From Cellulomonas chitinilytica (lineage in GTDB: Bacteria; Actinomycetota; Actinomycetes; Actinomycetales; Cellulomonadaceae), in NCBI RefSeq assembly GCF_016862675.1, contig NZ_BONK01000010.1, forward strand, positions 164,092 to 228,091: a stretch of DNA of 64,000 nt. The letters run 5' to 3'. Within the stretch, counting starts at the first letter, position 1. Every line of letters begins with the position of its first letter. Made by a program: the position numbers and the translations under genes. Shown piece by piece: positions 7,888 through 16,168 of the stretch. The notes under the pieces are model-generated. The model searched no databases, was not told where the DNA came from, and saw only the letters and a list, made by a program, of their open reading frames with translations.

Positions 7888-10800
7888 TTACGAGCGGTGC
7901 ACGGCGACCGCATGCTCCGGCGTCCCGGCCGGGGCGGAGGGCGCGCGACGGGGCCGGGGGACCGCGACCGCCGCCCCGGTCCCTGCGACGACGAGCCCGA
8001 CGACGGCGAGCGCCGTGGGGAGCGAGGCGGGGATGCCGAGGTACACGGTGATCCCGAGGATCCGTGACAGCCCCCACGGCAGCAGCGCCATCTGGTCGTT
8101 CCACACGGTCAGTGCCCGTTCGAGCCCGATCCCGGCGACGGCCCCGGCGACGACGGCCAGCGTGAGCCCTCCGACGACGGCGGTCGCCCCGAGCGCGCGG
8201 GCGGGTCGCATCCCGTACGCCCGTCGGAGCACGAGGGCGACGACGACGAACAGCCAGCAGAACGCGGCGAACGCGACGGTGACGTACGCGGTGCGGGACG
8301 TCGGGTCGGTCCAGAACGCGAACCAGTAGCGCCCGGGCCCGCGGACGGCGAGCGCGACGAGCAGCACGACGGCCCGCAGCAGGACGACGCCGCCGAGCGC
8401 GGCCCACAGGTGGAACGGGTCGCGACGTCGCACGACGCAACGCAGCAGCACCGCGAGCAGCACCCACGCACCGACGGTGGCGAGCAGGTGCGCGGGTGCG
8501 GCGAACCAGGTGAAGACCGCGCGGCTCGTCACGAGCACGAGCGCGGGCAGCGCCCAGACCACGACCCGGTCCGTGCGGCTCGTCGGGGCCGCGACCTCAC
8601 CCAGCCGCCACGGCCGGACGACCGCGACGAGCAGCGCACGCAGCGCGGCGGCACCGGGGGCGCGCCACCTCCGCTGCACCGCGGCGGACCCGAGCAGCAG
8701 CGCGGCGAGCGTCGCCGCGAGCAGCCCGCGCGCGAGCCACGCCATCGCCGGGTCGCGGTCGGCGCGCTCGCTGCCGAGGTCGGCGGCGGTGAAGTTGTAC
8801 GCGGGCAGGGCGACGTCGCCGGTGTACCGGTCGACGTGCACGGCGCGGGCCGTGCGGTACTCCCGCTCGGCCTCCTGCCACTGCGCGTGTGCCGTCGCGC
8901 TCCCGGTGTCGAGCCACTGCGCGTGCCGGAGCACCGTCGCGCGGTAGGCGGCGAGGGTCTGCAGGAGGTCCGTCTCGTAGTCGAGGGCGTCGACTAAGGA
9001 CCGGTACAGCTCGGGGGAGCGCCACGTCGCCGGGTCGGTCGCGGCGACCTCGTCGCGCATGGCGGCGGCGACCTGCGCCGCACGGGTGCCGTCGGCGAGC
9101 GAGCCGTCGAGGTCGTCGCGGCTGACGGCGTAGATGCTGTCGAGCGCTGCGGAGTCCCCGGTGACGATGTCCCACTCGAAGATCCACATCATGGGCGGCG
9201 GCTCGAGGCCGAGCGCCCGGACGCTCTGCTCCGCGTACGGCCCGATGTACAGCCCGCGCGTGACGGCCTCGCGGGAGCGGGCGAGGGCCGCGGTGACGAC
9301 GTCGACGGTGGCGGGGTCGTCGGTCAGGGTCTGCCGGACCCAGTCGGCGGTGACCTGCGCGGGCGAGGCCGACGGGTCCTGGGCGAGCCGGGCGGCGCCG
9401 TAGGCGTTGAGGTCGTACAGCTGCCAGAACCCGGTGCGCAGGTACAGCGTCATCGGCCCGGCGCGCAGCGGGCCGCCGTCCTGGGTCCAGCTCCAGATGC
9501 CTTCGACGTGCGGGTTCGCGGCGAGGAACTCCTGCAGCGCCTGCGCGTGCTCGGCGACGAGGTCGTTCGGGAGTGCGCCGAACCCTTCGAACTCGCGGCG
9601 GGCCTGCAGCTCGACGATCCGCCGCTGCGTCCCGACGGAGAGCGTGGGGTTGAGCGGCAGGTGGCTGTAGAAGTCGCCCGCCGTGTACTTCGTCGAGACG
9701 ACGAGGTGGGGGTCGTCGAGGTCGCCGAGGACCTCGTCGTACGACGCGGGGTCGGTGTGCAGGTCGCCGACGGCGCCGACCCCGACGGTCCACGTGCGGA
9801 AGATCAGGTCCTTGTCGTGCGCGCCGGCGGTGTCGAGGAGCGCCCGCAGCATCGTCCGGACCGCGGCCGGTGTCGTGACCGCGAGACGCGACGAGTAGTC
9901 CCACCCGGCCTGGTAGACGTCGCCGCCCTCGCCGATGCGCACCATGAGCCCGTCGACGAACGGCATCGCGTCGAACAGCTCGGACAGCCCCGCCTGGTAG
10001 ACGGACCACAGCGCCGGGTTCTCGACGTCGAGCCCGCCGACCGTCCGGTCGAGGTACGCCTCCAGGGGCGGGGAGACGGCGAGCATGTCCGTGAGGAGGT
10101 ACACGTGCATGCCCATGTCGTGCGCGTACCGGAACACGGGCCCGAACGCCTCGACCATCGCGGCGGCCCGCTCGACGTGCGGGTCGCCGGCGGGGTACAC
10201 GCCGTCCACGGCACGGAACGACACGTACTCGAGGAATCCCGGGACGACGACGCCGTTGTACCCCTGCCGCAGCGCGTGCCGGACGAGCTGGCGGAACTGG
10301 GCGTCGATCCGCGCGACGGCGGCGGCGTCGACCCACGGCGCGGCGGGCAGCACGGCCCCGGCGACGACGTCGGTGTTGAGCGAGTAGTCGTCCCCGGCGG
10401 CGAACGCCTCCTCGTCGGCCTCGCGCCCGACGGAGCCGGAGTCGGTGAGCCGGAGCCCGAGGCGCGGCGACTGCGCGACCCCGTCGGTCCCGGGCGGCAC
10501 GACGGCGGCGCCGGAGCGGATCCGGTCCGCGACCGCGTACAGCCCGGCGGCCGCGCCCTGCGCACCGGCGGCGTCCAGCACGTAGCGGCCGGCGGCGTCG
10601 CGGTGCACCCGGTAGGCCTCCGGGGACGGGTCGAACGCGGGCACGACGTGCACCGCGAGGTCGGCGTCGGCCGGTGCCGTGCCGGTGGTGACGGTCGGGG
10701 CGGGGAGCCCGCGGTCCGCCAGGGCGTCGCGCACGGCGGACGCCGCCAGCGCCACCCGCTCGCCCGCCGGGACGTCCAGGCTCGCGATCACGGGCGGGGG

Positions 10801-10962
10801 GACGGCTGGCGCCGGTGCGCCGCCCGTCCGCGCCGCCTCGGGGGTGCCGGCCGGCGAGAAGCTGAGCCCGAGCACCTGCCCGACGCCCACGGCCACGGCC
10901 GCGCCTAGCGCGAGGACGACGAGGGCCGCGACGAGCGACGGCCAGGCACGGGAGCGGGGCAC
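7888..10962 (-). CDS. GH67-like glycoside hydrolase fused to a polytopic membrane domain
   Basis: A 1024-residue protein. Residues 8-30 form a signal anchor; about 60-150 resemble the N-terminal domain of GH67 alpha-glucuronidases; about 150-600 resemble the barrel. GH67-like positions are visible: the acid candidate Glu345 (VRIGEGGDVY), Asp430 (TKYTAGDFYSHLPLNP) and Glu451 (RRIVELQARREF), spaced much as in characterised enzymes. Residues 600-740 form a soluble helical part, and about 745-1000 contain seven or so transmembrane segments, which GH67 enzymes lack. Probably an extracytoplasmic sugar-acid hydrolase or sensor tethered to the membrane; activity is unproven. The GTG start follows TACACT (10969-10974) by six bases, so it is leaderless. 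It heads a probable operon with the antiporter and GNAT. Confidence 0.7.
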   Translation of the reverse strand: MPRSRAWPSLVAALVVLALGAAVAVGVGQVLGLSFSPAGTPEAARTGGAPAPAVPPPVIASLDVPAGERVALAASAVRDALADRGLPAPTVTTGTAPADADLAVHVVPAFDPSPEAYRVHRDAAGRYVLDAAGAQGAAAGLYAVADRIRSGAAVVPPGTDGVAQSPRLGLRLTDSGSVGREADEEAFAAGDDYSLNTDVVAGAVLPAAPWVDAAAVARIDAQFRQLVRHALRQGYNGVVVPGFLEYVSFRAVDGVYPAGDPHVERAAAMVEAFGPVFRYAHDMGMHVYLLTDMLAVSPPLEAYLDRTVGGLDVENPALWSVYQAGLSELFDAMPFVDGLMVRIGEGGDVYQAGWDYSSRLAVTTPAAVRTMLRALLDTAGAHDKDLIFRTWTVGVGAVGDLHTDPASYDEVLGDLDDPHLVVSTKYTAGDFYSHLPLNPTLSVGTQRRIVELQARREFEGFGALPNDLVAEHAQALQEFLAANPHVEGIWSWTQDGGPLRAGPMTLYLRTGFWQLYDLNAYGAARLAQDPSASPAQVTADWVRQTLTDDPATVDVVTAALARSREAVTRGLYIGPYAEQSVRALGLEPPPMMWIFEWDIVTGDSAALDSIYAVSRDDLDGSLADGTRAAQVAAAMRDEVAATDPATWRSPELYRSLVDALDYETDLLQTLAAYRATVLRHAQWLDTGSATAHAQWQEAEREYRTARAVHVDRYTGDVALPAYNFTAADLGSERADRDPAMAWLARGLLAATLAALLLGSAAVQRRWRAPGAAALRALLVAVVRPWRLGEVAAPTSRTDRVVVWALPALVLVTSRAVFTWFAAPAHLLATVGAWVLLAVLLRCVVRRRDPFHLWAALGGVVLLRAVVLLVALAVRGPGRYWFAFWTDPTSRTAYVTVAFAAFCWLFVVVALVLRRAYGMRPARALGATAVVGGLTLAVVAGAVAGIGLERALTVWNDQMALLPWGLSRILGITVYLGIPASLPTALAVVGLVVAGTGAAVAVPRPRRAPSAPAGTPEHAVAVHRS

Positions 10963-11237
10963 CGGCGCAGTGTAGGAACGTGGCCTGGGCAGATGTGGCT
11001 CAGGTCACACCAGCCCGACGCGTGCGAGGCCCCGACCTGCGCGAACGCCGGAGGGGGTCACGGACCATTCACCCGGTCGCCCGTCGGTGCAGCGCCCGGC
11101 GCGGCCGTCCCGTCACCGTCCCGCATGGTGAGCAGACCCGTCCGCACGTTGACCCGGTCCCGCCCCCTTCCTACGGTGCGCCCGCACCCCGACCCGGTGC
11201 CGTCCGCCCGGACGCGCCGACCCCGAGGGCCAGCACC
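10963..11237. other. Divergent intergenic region, GH67-like gene / MFS exporter
   Basis: This 275-base gap carries the minus-strand -10 TACACT (10969-10974) and a CRP-like palindrome (10994-11009). The reading frame of the exporter remains open through it, but that extension is Pro/Arg-rich and looks non-coding. Confidence 0.5.
10994..11009. promoter_or_regulatory. CRP-like binding site
   Basis: TGTGG-CTCAGG-TCACA matches nine of the ten defined positions of the CRP/FNR consensus TGTGA-N6-TCACA. It overlaps the -35 region of the leaderless GH67-like promoter, whose own -35 is poor. Confidence 0.5.
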
Positions 11238-12734
11238 GTGACCGACCGCCAGACCCGGCTCGCCCTGTGGTGCTGCCTCGGCGCCGGCTTCGCGACGCTC
11301 GTCGACTCCGCGGTGCTCGGCTTCGCCGTGCCGAGCCTGTCGGAGCAGCTCGGTGCGAGCACCGCCCAGGTGCAGTGGCTGCTCGCGTCGTACTCGCTGA
11401 CGTTCGGCCTGGGGCTCGTGCCGGGGGGCCGGCTCGGTGACGCCTACGGGCGGCGCGGGCTGTTCGTCGCCGGCCTGGTCGTGTTCGTCGTCGGCGGGTC
11501 CGTCGCAGCGGTGGCCGGCGGCATGTGGTGGGTCGTCGGCGGCCGGCTGGTCCAGGGGTTCGGCGCGGGCCTCATCAGCGCGCAGGTGCTCGGCATCATC
11601 CAGGACCTGTTCACCGGTCCCCGCCGGGTGCGTGCGCTCGCGGCCTACACGAGCGCGGGGGCCGCGGCCGCGCTGGTCGGGCCCCTGTCGGCGGCGACGC
11701 TGCTGGCGCTGCTCCCCGCGGGGTGGGGCTGGCGGGCGGTGCTGCTGATCAACGTCCCCTTCGCCGTCACGACGCTGGTCCTGGCGCTGCGCTTCGTGCC
11801 CCGGGCGCCTCGACGGGGCACCCGCCTCGACCTGGACGTCCCTGCCGTCGTCCTGCTCGGGGCGCTCGCCGTCCTGGTCACCCTGCCGGTCATCGACCCG
11901 GGCGCCCGACCGTCCGTGTGGGGCACCGCGGCCGTCGCCGTGCCCGTGCTGGTCGTCGTGCTCGTCGTCTGGGAACGGCGCTACGCCCGGCGGGGCCGGG
12001 TGGCCCTGTTCGCGCCCGCGCTGGTCCGGCAGCCGGGGTTCGTGACCGGGAACGCGGTCGCGCTGCTCTGGTTCGGGTCGGTCGTCGCGCACTCCACGGT
12101 CGTCACGCTCTTCCTCATCCAGGGCGCCCACGTGCCCGCGCTCGCCGTCGCGGTCGTGCTGCTGCCGTCGGCGGCGAGCCGTGTCGTCTCGTCCTCGCTC
12201 GCCGCCCGCGTCTTCGACCGCCGGGGCTCCCGGCTCGTCCCGGCCGCGCTGCTCGTGCACGTGGTGGCGCTGGCCGGGCTCGCGGCCGCCGTCGCGCGCG
12301 GGTCGGACGGCGTGCCGCTCCTGGTCGTCGTCGCGGTCGTCGAGGTGCTCATGGGGTTCGCGAGCGGCCTCGTCGAGCCGCCGTTGCGGGCCGTGACGCT
12401 CGGCTTCGCGCCGGCCGGGTTCCACGGCGTCGCCGCGTCGTTCCTGCAGCTCACGCAGCGGCTGTCGGCGACGTTCTGCGTGGCGGTCGCCTCGGGCCTG
12501 CTCCTGCGTGGCCCGGACGCCGAGGTGACCTCGTCGTCGTTCGTCGTGTCCCTGCTGTTCTGCGGCGTGCTGCTGGTGCTCGCGGCGGGCGTCGGATCGA
12601 CCCGGTGGCTGCACGGCGGGCCCCGCACGACGGGACGGACCGACGCCTCGGCCGACCTGGCGCCCGTGCACGGCCCGCCGGACGGCGCCGACGCGGCGGG
12701 CGCCGACACCCCCGCGCAGATCCCCGTCGGCTAG
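11238..12734 (+). CDS. MFS transporter, DHA2 (EmrB/QacA) type
   Basis: A 498-residue major facilitator protein, probably a proton-driven multidrug or metabolite exporter. The GTG at 11238 is chosen because the first transmembrane segment (LALWCCLGAGFATLVDSAVL) starts just after it; upstream codons are Pro/Arg-rich. Motif A-like GGRLGDAYGRRGLFVAG follows helix 2, and helix 5 is close to the antiporter motif C of exporters. Around 13-14 hydrophobic segments are present, as in the DHA2 family. Its stop codon overlaps that of the convergent oxidoreductase gene. Substrate unknown. Confidence 0.85.
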   Translation: MTDRQTRLALWCCLGAGFATLVDSAVLGFAVPSLSEQLGASTAQVQWLLASYSLTFGLGLVPGGRLGDAYGRRGLFVAGLVVFVVGGSVAAVAGGMWWVVGGRLVQGFGAGLISAQVLGIIQDLFTGPRRVRALAAYTSAGAAAALVGPLSAATLLALLPAGWGWRAVLLINVPFAVTTLVLALRFVPRAPRRGTRLDLDVPAVVLLGALAVLVTLPVIDPGARPSVWGTAAVAVPVLVVVLVVWERRYARRGRVALFAPALVRQPGFVTGNAVALLWFGSVVAHSTVVTLFLIQGAHVPALAVAVVLLPSAASRVVSSSLAARVFDRRGSRLVPAALLVHVVALAGLAAAVARGSDGVPLLVVVAVVEVLMGFASGLVEPPLRAVTLGFAPAGFHGVAASFLQLTQRLSATFCVAVASGLLLRGPDAEVTSSSFVVSLLFCGVLLVLAAGVGSTRWLHGGPRTTGRTDASADLAPVHGPPDGADAAGADTPAQIPVG

Positions 12735-13789
12735 CGCGCCGCCGCACCCGCCCCCGCACCCGCCGCTGCCGCCGCGGCACCCGCCGGCTGCCACCCGAGC
12801 CGCGGCGCCACGAGCGTCGCGACGTCGTGCAGGATCTGCTCGTAGTCGCCGGCCGTGAGCTCGTACGGCAGCTCGAGCCGCAGCTCGTCGACCTCGCCGA
12901 CGGCGGCGTCCTCGAGGATCCGCTCGACGATCTCGTCGCTGCTGCCGACGAGGTCGGGCGCGAACAGCGTCCGCCGCGGCCCGACGGGCGCCAGGGTGCG
13001 CTCGTGCCGGCTCCGCGCGTACTCGCGGTACCGCTCCCGGGTCGCCCGGTCGGCGCCGTCGGTCGGCACGACGACCCGTCCGAGCGCGACGCGCGGCGCG
13101 TGTGCGCCCGCCCACGCGGCACGGAACGCCGCGAGGTTGGCGCGCTGCGCGGCGACGAAGTCGCCCGTCCCCTCCCCGGCCACGATGTTCCCGGTGAGCA
13201 GGTGCAGCCCGTGCTCGGCCGCCCACAGCGTGGAGCGGCGCGACGCGGCGCCGTACCAGAGGCGCTCCACCAGGCCGGGGCTGTGCGGCTGCAGGCGCGG
13301 GCGCTGGACGTTGCCCGGCGAGACGATGCGGGTGTCCTCGTCGCCGAGGTAGGTGCCCCGCAGCCCGTCGGCGAGCCGCTCGATGCGGGCGTGCGAGAAG
13401 TCGACGTCCCGCCAGTCGCCGTCGAACACCTTCTCGCCGAGCAGCTCGACGTGCGGCGGTGTGCCCGCGCTGAGCCCGGCCTGCAGGCGGCCGCGCGACA
13501 GCACGTCGACCGTCGCGAGGTCCTCGCCGAGCCGGAACGGGCTCTCGTACCCGATCGGGATGACGGCCGTGCCGAGCTCGATCGTGGTGGTCCGCTGCGT
13601 CGCGGCGGCGAGGAACGTCGCGGCCGACGAGATGCCGTGCTCGAGATGACGCTGCCGGACCCATGCCCCCTGGAACCCGAGCCGCTCGCCGGTCGCGAAC
13701 AGCGCCAGCGTCGACTCCAGGCCCGTGCGCGGGTCGTCGTCGAGGAAGTTGCCCGGCGTGAGGAACGCGAGCGAGCGGATCGTGGGCAT
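12731..13789 (-). CDS. LLM-class flavin-dependent oxidoreductase
   Basis: A 352-residue bacterial-luciferase-like monooxygenase/oxidoreductase using FMN or F420. The (beta/alpha)8 core is seen in SLAFLTPGNF, the ATQRTTTIELGTAVIP strand, and VDVLSRGRLQAGLSAG, typical of this class; the C-terminal 15 residues are only Ala/Gly. The start is ATG at 13789, eight to nine bases after CAGGAG; a further upstream frame to 13849 is not supported. It is monocistronic and converges on the MFS gene with a 4-base overlap of stop codons. The substrate is unknown. Confidence 0.85.
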   Translation of the reverse strand: MPTIRSLAFLTPGNFLDDDPRTGLESTLALFATGERLGFQGAWVRQRHLEHGISSAATFLAAATQRTTTIELGTAVIPIGYESPFRLGEDLATVDVLSRGRLQAGLSAGTPPHVELLGEKVFDGDWRDVDFSHARIERLADGLRGTYLGDEDTRIVSPGNVQRPRLQPHSPGLVERLWYGAASRRSTLWAAEHGLHLLTGNIVAGEGTGDFVAAQRANLAAFRAAWAGAHAPRVALGRVVVPTDGADRATRERYREYARSRHERTLAPVGPRRTLFAPDLVGSSDEIVERILEDAAVGEVDELRLELPYELTAGDYEQILHDVATLVAPRLGWQPAGAAAAAAGAGAGAAAR

Positions 13790-13989
13790 GGCGGCGGGCT
13801 CCTGACGGTCGGGGCTGCGGAGAGTAGGGAGCCGTCCTCGACGGGTCAACGACGTCGCCCGTCGTCCCGGATCGTGAGAGAGCGCCGTGGCGGCCCGCCG
13901 CTCGGGGCGGACGTGACCGCCGCCACCCCGGCCCGCAGGTGGCCGACCCTCAGCCGGCCCTCAGCCGGCCCGCGGCCGGCCCGTCGGCG

Positions 13990-15078
13990 TCACGAGCACA
14001 CGACCCCGACGCACTGCGGCGCGTTGCCGTTGCGCCTGGCGGTGTTGCCGCCCAGGTCGGTGGCGCCCGGGGCGTAGATGCCCCAACCCGTGTTGGCCCG
14101 CGCGTCGTTGCCGCCGATGCTGACCGACGCGCCCGCGTTCTCGAGCCGCAGGCCGTCGCCGTTGAGCCGGAACGTGTTGTCCCGGACGACGGCGCTCGGC
14201 TCGTCCCACTCGCCGGCGTCCAGGACCACCGTGGTCTGGTTGCCGCGGAACGTGCTCGACGTGATCGTCCCCCCGAACGGGCCCACGATCACGGCGGTGG
14301 CGTTCCCGACGAACGTCGAGCCGGAGATCTCCGACGACGCGCCGCGACCGTCGAACGCCACGTCCGAGCCGCTGAGCCGGCTGTCCGTCATGGTGATCCC
14401 GCTGACCACACCGCCGCTGACGACGGCCTGGGGGTTCTCGACGAACGCCGACCGACTGATCGTCGCTCCTGCCTCGGTGGCGATGAGCGCCCGGTCGTTG
14501 CGCACGAACCCTGTGTCGGTGACGGTGACGGACGAACCGGTGTCGCCCCAGTACCCGACCGCGTTGCCCGTGAAGGTGGTGCGGTCGATGGTGACGACGA
14601 TCAGCTGGGCGGTCATCGCGGCGGTGCGGTTGTCGGTGAACGCCGAGCGGGTGACCGTCACCGACTTCGCGCCGATGCCCCCGTCGCCGTTCCCGTCGAT
14701 CCCCATGCCGTTGTCGCGGAACGTGACCCGGTCGACCGTGAGGGGGCCCGGTCCGGGGCCGTCCCAGTCCACCAGGGTCCGCACCGCGGTGTCCCACCCC
14801 GTGAGCGTGCCGTTCGTGACCTTCGCGGTACCCGTGGAGGTCACCGACAGGCCCACGCCACCGGCCGTGCTCCGCAGGGTGTGGCCCCGCAGGTCCAGGT
14901 CGACGTCGGCGGCCAGGGTCAGGCCGTCGCCGGCGCACACGAGGTCGGACCGCAGCACCGTGTCGACCGTGAGCGTCGACCCGCACGCAGGTCGGGCGGG
15001 TGTCGCGCTCGCGGGAGCCGCGACCAGGACGGCGGCGCTCACGAGCGCCAGGCAGGACAGGACGGCCGGGACGCGCAC
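13990..15078 (-). CDS. Secreted right-handed parallel beta-helix protein
   Basis: A 362-residue exported protein with a Sec signal peptide (residues 1-26, ending Ala-Ser-Ala). The mature part repeats the pattern 'S-x-F-x-x-N' (for example RSAFTDNRTA, RTTFTGNAVG, RSAFVENPQA, GSTFVGNATA, SSTFRGNQTT) every 22-25 residues, the rung signature of right-handed beta-helices (NosD/pectate-lyase-like fold). Such proteins bind or cleave polysaccharides, but no catalytic residues are evident. The GTG at 15078 is chosen because GGAGG (15084-15088) lies five bases upstream; two earlier GTGs fit worse. It has one Cys pair near each end. Transcribed alone. Confidence 0.75.
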   Translation of the reverse strand: MRVPAVLSCLALVSAAVLVAAPASATPARPACGSTLTVDTVLRSDLVCAGDGLTLAADVDLDLRGHTLRSTAGGVGLSVTSTGTAKVTNGTLTGWDTAVRTLVDWDGPGPGPLTVDRVTFRDNGMGIDGNGDGGIGAKSVTVTRSAFTDNRTAAMTAQLIVVTIDRTTFTGNAVGYWGDTGSSVTVTDTGFVRNDRALIATEAGATISRSAFVENPQAVVSGGVVSGITMTDSRLSGSDVAFDGRGASSEISGSTFVGNATAVIVGPFGGTITSSTFRGNQTTVVLDAGEWDEPSAVVRDNTFRLNGDGLRLENAGASVSIGGNDARANTGWGIYAPGATDLGGNTARRNGNAPQCVGVVCS

Positions 15079-15268
15079 GGGCACCTCCACGAGGGGTCGG
15101 GCGTGGTGCGGATGGAGCGGTCGTGAATCGATGCCCACTATGCCCGGGTTTGCCCCGTTGCGGCTGGGGAGGGGCGGGCGAAAATGCGCCCACGACGTCT
15201 CGTCCCCACGGGGGAGGAGTCCGTTCGACCGGCGTGGCCGTGACGGACCACTGCCTGGTCACACTGTG

Positions 15269-15341
15269 TGCCCGCGAAAGGACTCGAACCTTCGACCTTC
15301 TGCTCCGGAGGCAGACGCTCTATCCACTGAGCTACGCGGGC
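15269..15341 (-). tRNA. tRNA-Arg (anticodon CCG)
   Basis: A complete 73-base cloverleaf on the minus strand: acceptor GCCCGCG/CGCGGGC, D-arm GCTC-AGTGGATA-GAGC, anticodon stem TCTGC/GCAGA with loop CTCCGGA, and T-arm with GGTTCGAGTCC. The anticodon is CCG, reading CGG arginine codons, common in this high-GC DNA. The discriminator base is A; CCA is not encoded. Confidence 0.96.
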
Positions 15342-15386
15342 GTTTCACGCGAGTCGCCTCGCGCGGTGCACGACACTACCAGCCCG

Positions 15387-16040
15387 TCAGCGTTCCCCCA
15401 GCAGCGCGGACAGGTACTGGCTCGTCTCGTCGACCGCGGCGCGGTCGTCACCCGCGACGATGGCCTCGACGAGCCCGTCGTGCGCGTCGAACCCGTGGGT
15501 GTCGGTGACGAAGTTGAACCGGATGTTCTCGCCGATGGCGTCGAGCAGGTTCTCGTAGAGGGTGACGAGCACGGGGTTGCCGGCGGTCCGGACGATCGCC
15601 CGGTGCAGGTCGAGGTCGGTGACGACCATCCGGTCGAGGTCCCCGGACCGGTACGCGGCGGCGCGCTCGTCGCGGCGGTCGAGCAGCGCGGCGGCGTCCG
15701 TCGAGGTCCGCCGACGGGCGGCCAGCCGGGCGGCCTCCATCTCGAGGGCCCGGCGCACCTCGATGACGTCCCGCTGCCGGGCGTCGGCGATGTGCCGGCC
15801 CATGGACACGGCGAGCTCGGACGTCGACAGCACGTACGTGCCGGAGCCCTGGCGGCGTTCGAGGAGGCCCGCGTGCACGAGCGACTGGACGGCCTCGCGG
15901 ACGGTGTTCCGTCCGACGCCGAGCAGGTCGACGAGCGCGGGTTCGGGAGGGATCCGCGCCCCGACCGGCCAGTCGCCGGCGGTGATGCGGCTGCGGATCT
16001 CGTCGACGGCGGTGTCGATCAGACCGGTGCGACGCGCCAT
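15387..16040 (-). CDS. GntR-family regulator, FadR/FCD subfamily
   Basis: A 217-residue transcription factor. Residues 8-75 form the winged helix-turn-helix (IPPEPALVDLLGVGRNTVREAVQSL, then GLLERRQGSGTYV), and residues 90-210 form the all-helical FCD ligand-binding domain, with metal-ligand-like Asp and His residues in DLDLHRAIV. FCD regulators usually sense small carboxylates. The ATG at 16040 has GGAG a few bases upstream. It is divergent from a CynX-type transporter, which it probably controls along with itself; two AGGCATGCC palindromes lie in the shared region. Confidence 0.9.
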   Translation of the reverse strand: MARRTGLIDTAVDEIRSRITAGDWPVGARIPPEPALVDLLGVGRNTVREAVQSLVHAGLLERRQGSGTYVLSTSELAVSMGRHIADARQRDVIEVRRALEMEAARLAARRRTSTDAAALLDRRDERAAAYRSGDLDRMVVTDLDLHRAIVRTAGNPVLVTLYENLLDAIGENIRFNFVTDTHGFDAHDGLVEAIVAGDDRAAVDETSQYLSALLGER

Positions 16041-16059
16041 CCGGTCAGGCTCCGTGTCC

Positions 16060-16096
16060 AGGCATGCCGTGCAGTCAACACCGGCGAGGCATGCCT
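16060..16096. promoter_or_regulatory. Twin palindromes, possible GntR operators
   Basis: AGGCATGCC occurs at 16060-16068 and AGGCATGCCT at 16087-16096, 27 bases apart start to start, between the GntR gene and the divergent transporter. They do not match the FadR consensus, so the link to this regulator is inferred from position. Confidence 0.4.
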
Positions 16097-16154
16097 GTGC
16101 TAGACCTCCGACCAGGGGACATGGTCCGCGGGCAGGCCGACGACGGGCGGCCGA

Positions 16155-16160
16155 TAGACT
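16155..16160 (+). promoter_or_regulatory. -10 box of the CynX-type transporter gene
   Basis: TAGACT ends eight bases before the GTG at 16169, suggesting a leaderless transcript. Confidence 0.5.
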
Positions 16161-16168
16161 CCCGGCAA

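Noticed and set aside
11058..13664. An 868-codon minus-strand open frame across the exporter and LLM gene
   Set aside because: It is a shadow frame; the real genes in this span have recognisable families and start signals.
13921..13985. Repeats of CCCTCAGCCGGC/GGCCGGC near the beta-helix gene end
   Set aside because: Short GC-rich direct repeats that could form a terminator, but no clean stem with defined ends was found.
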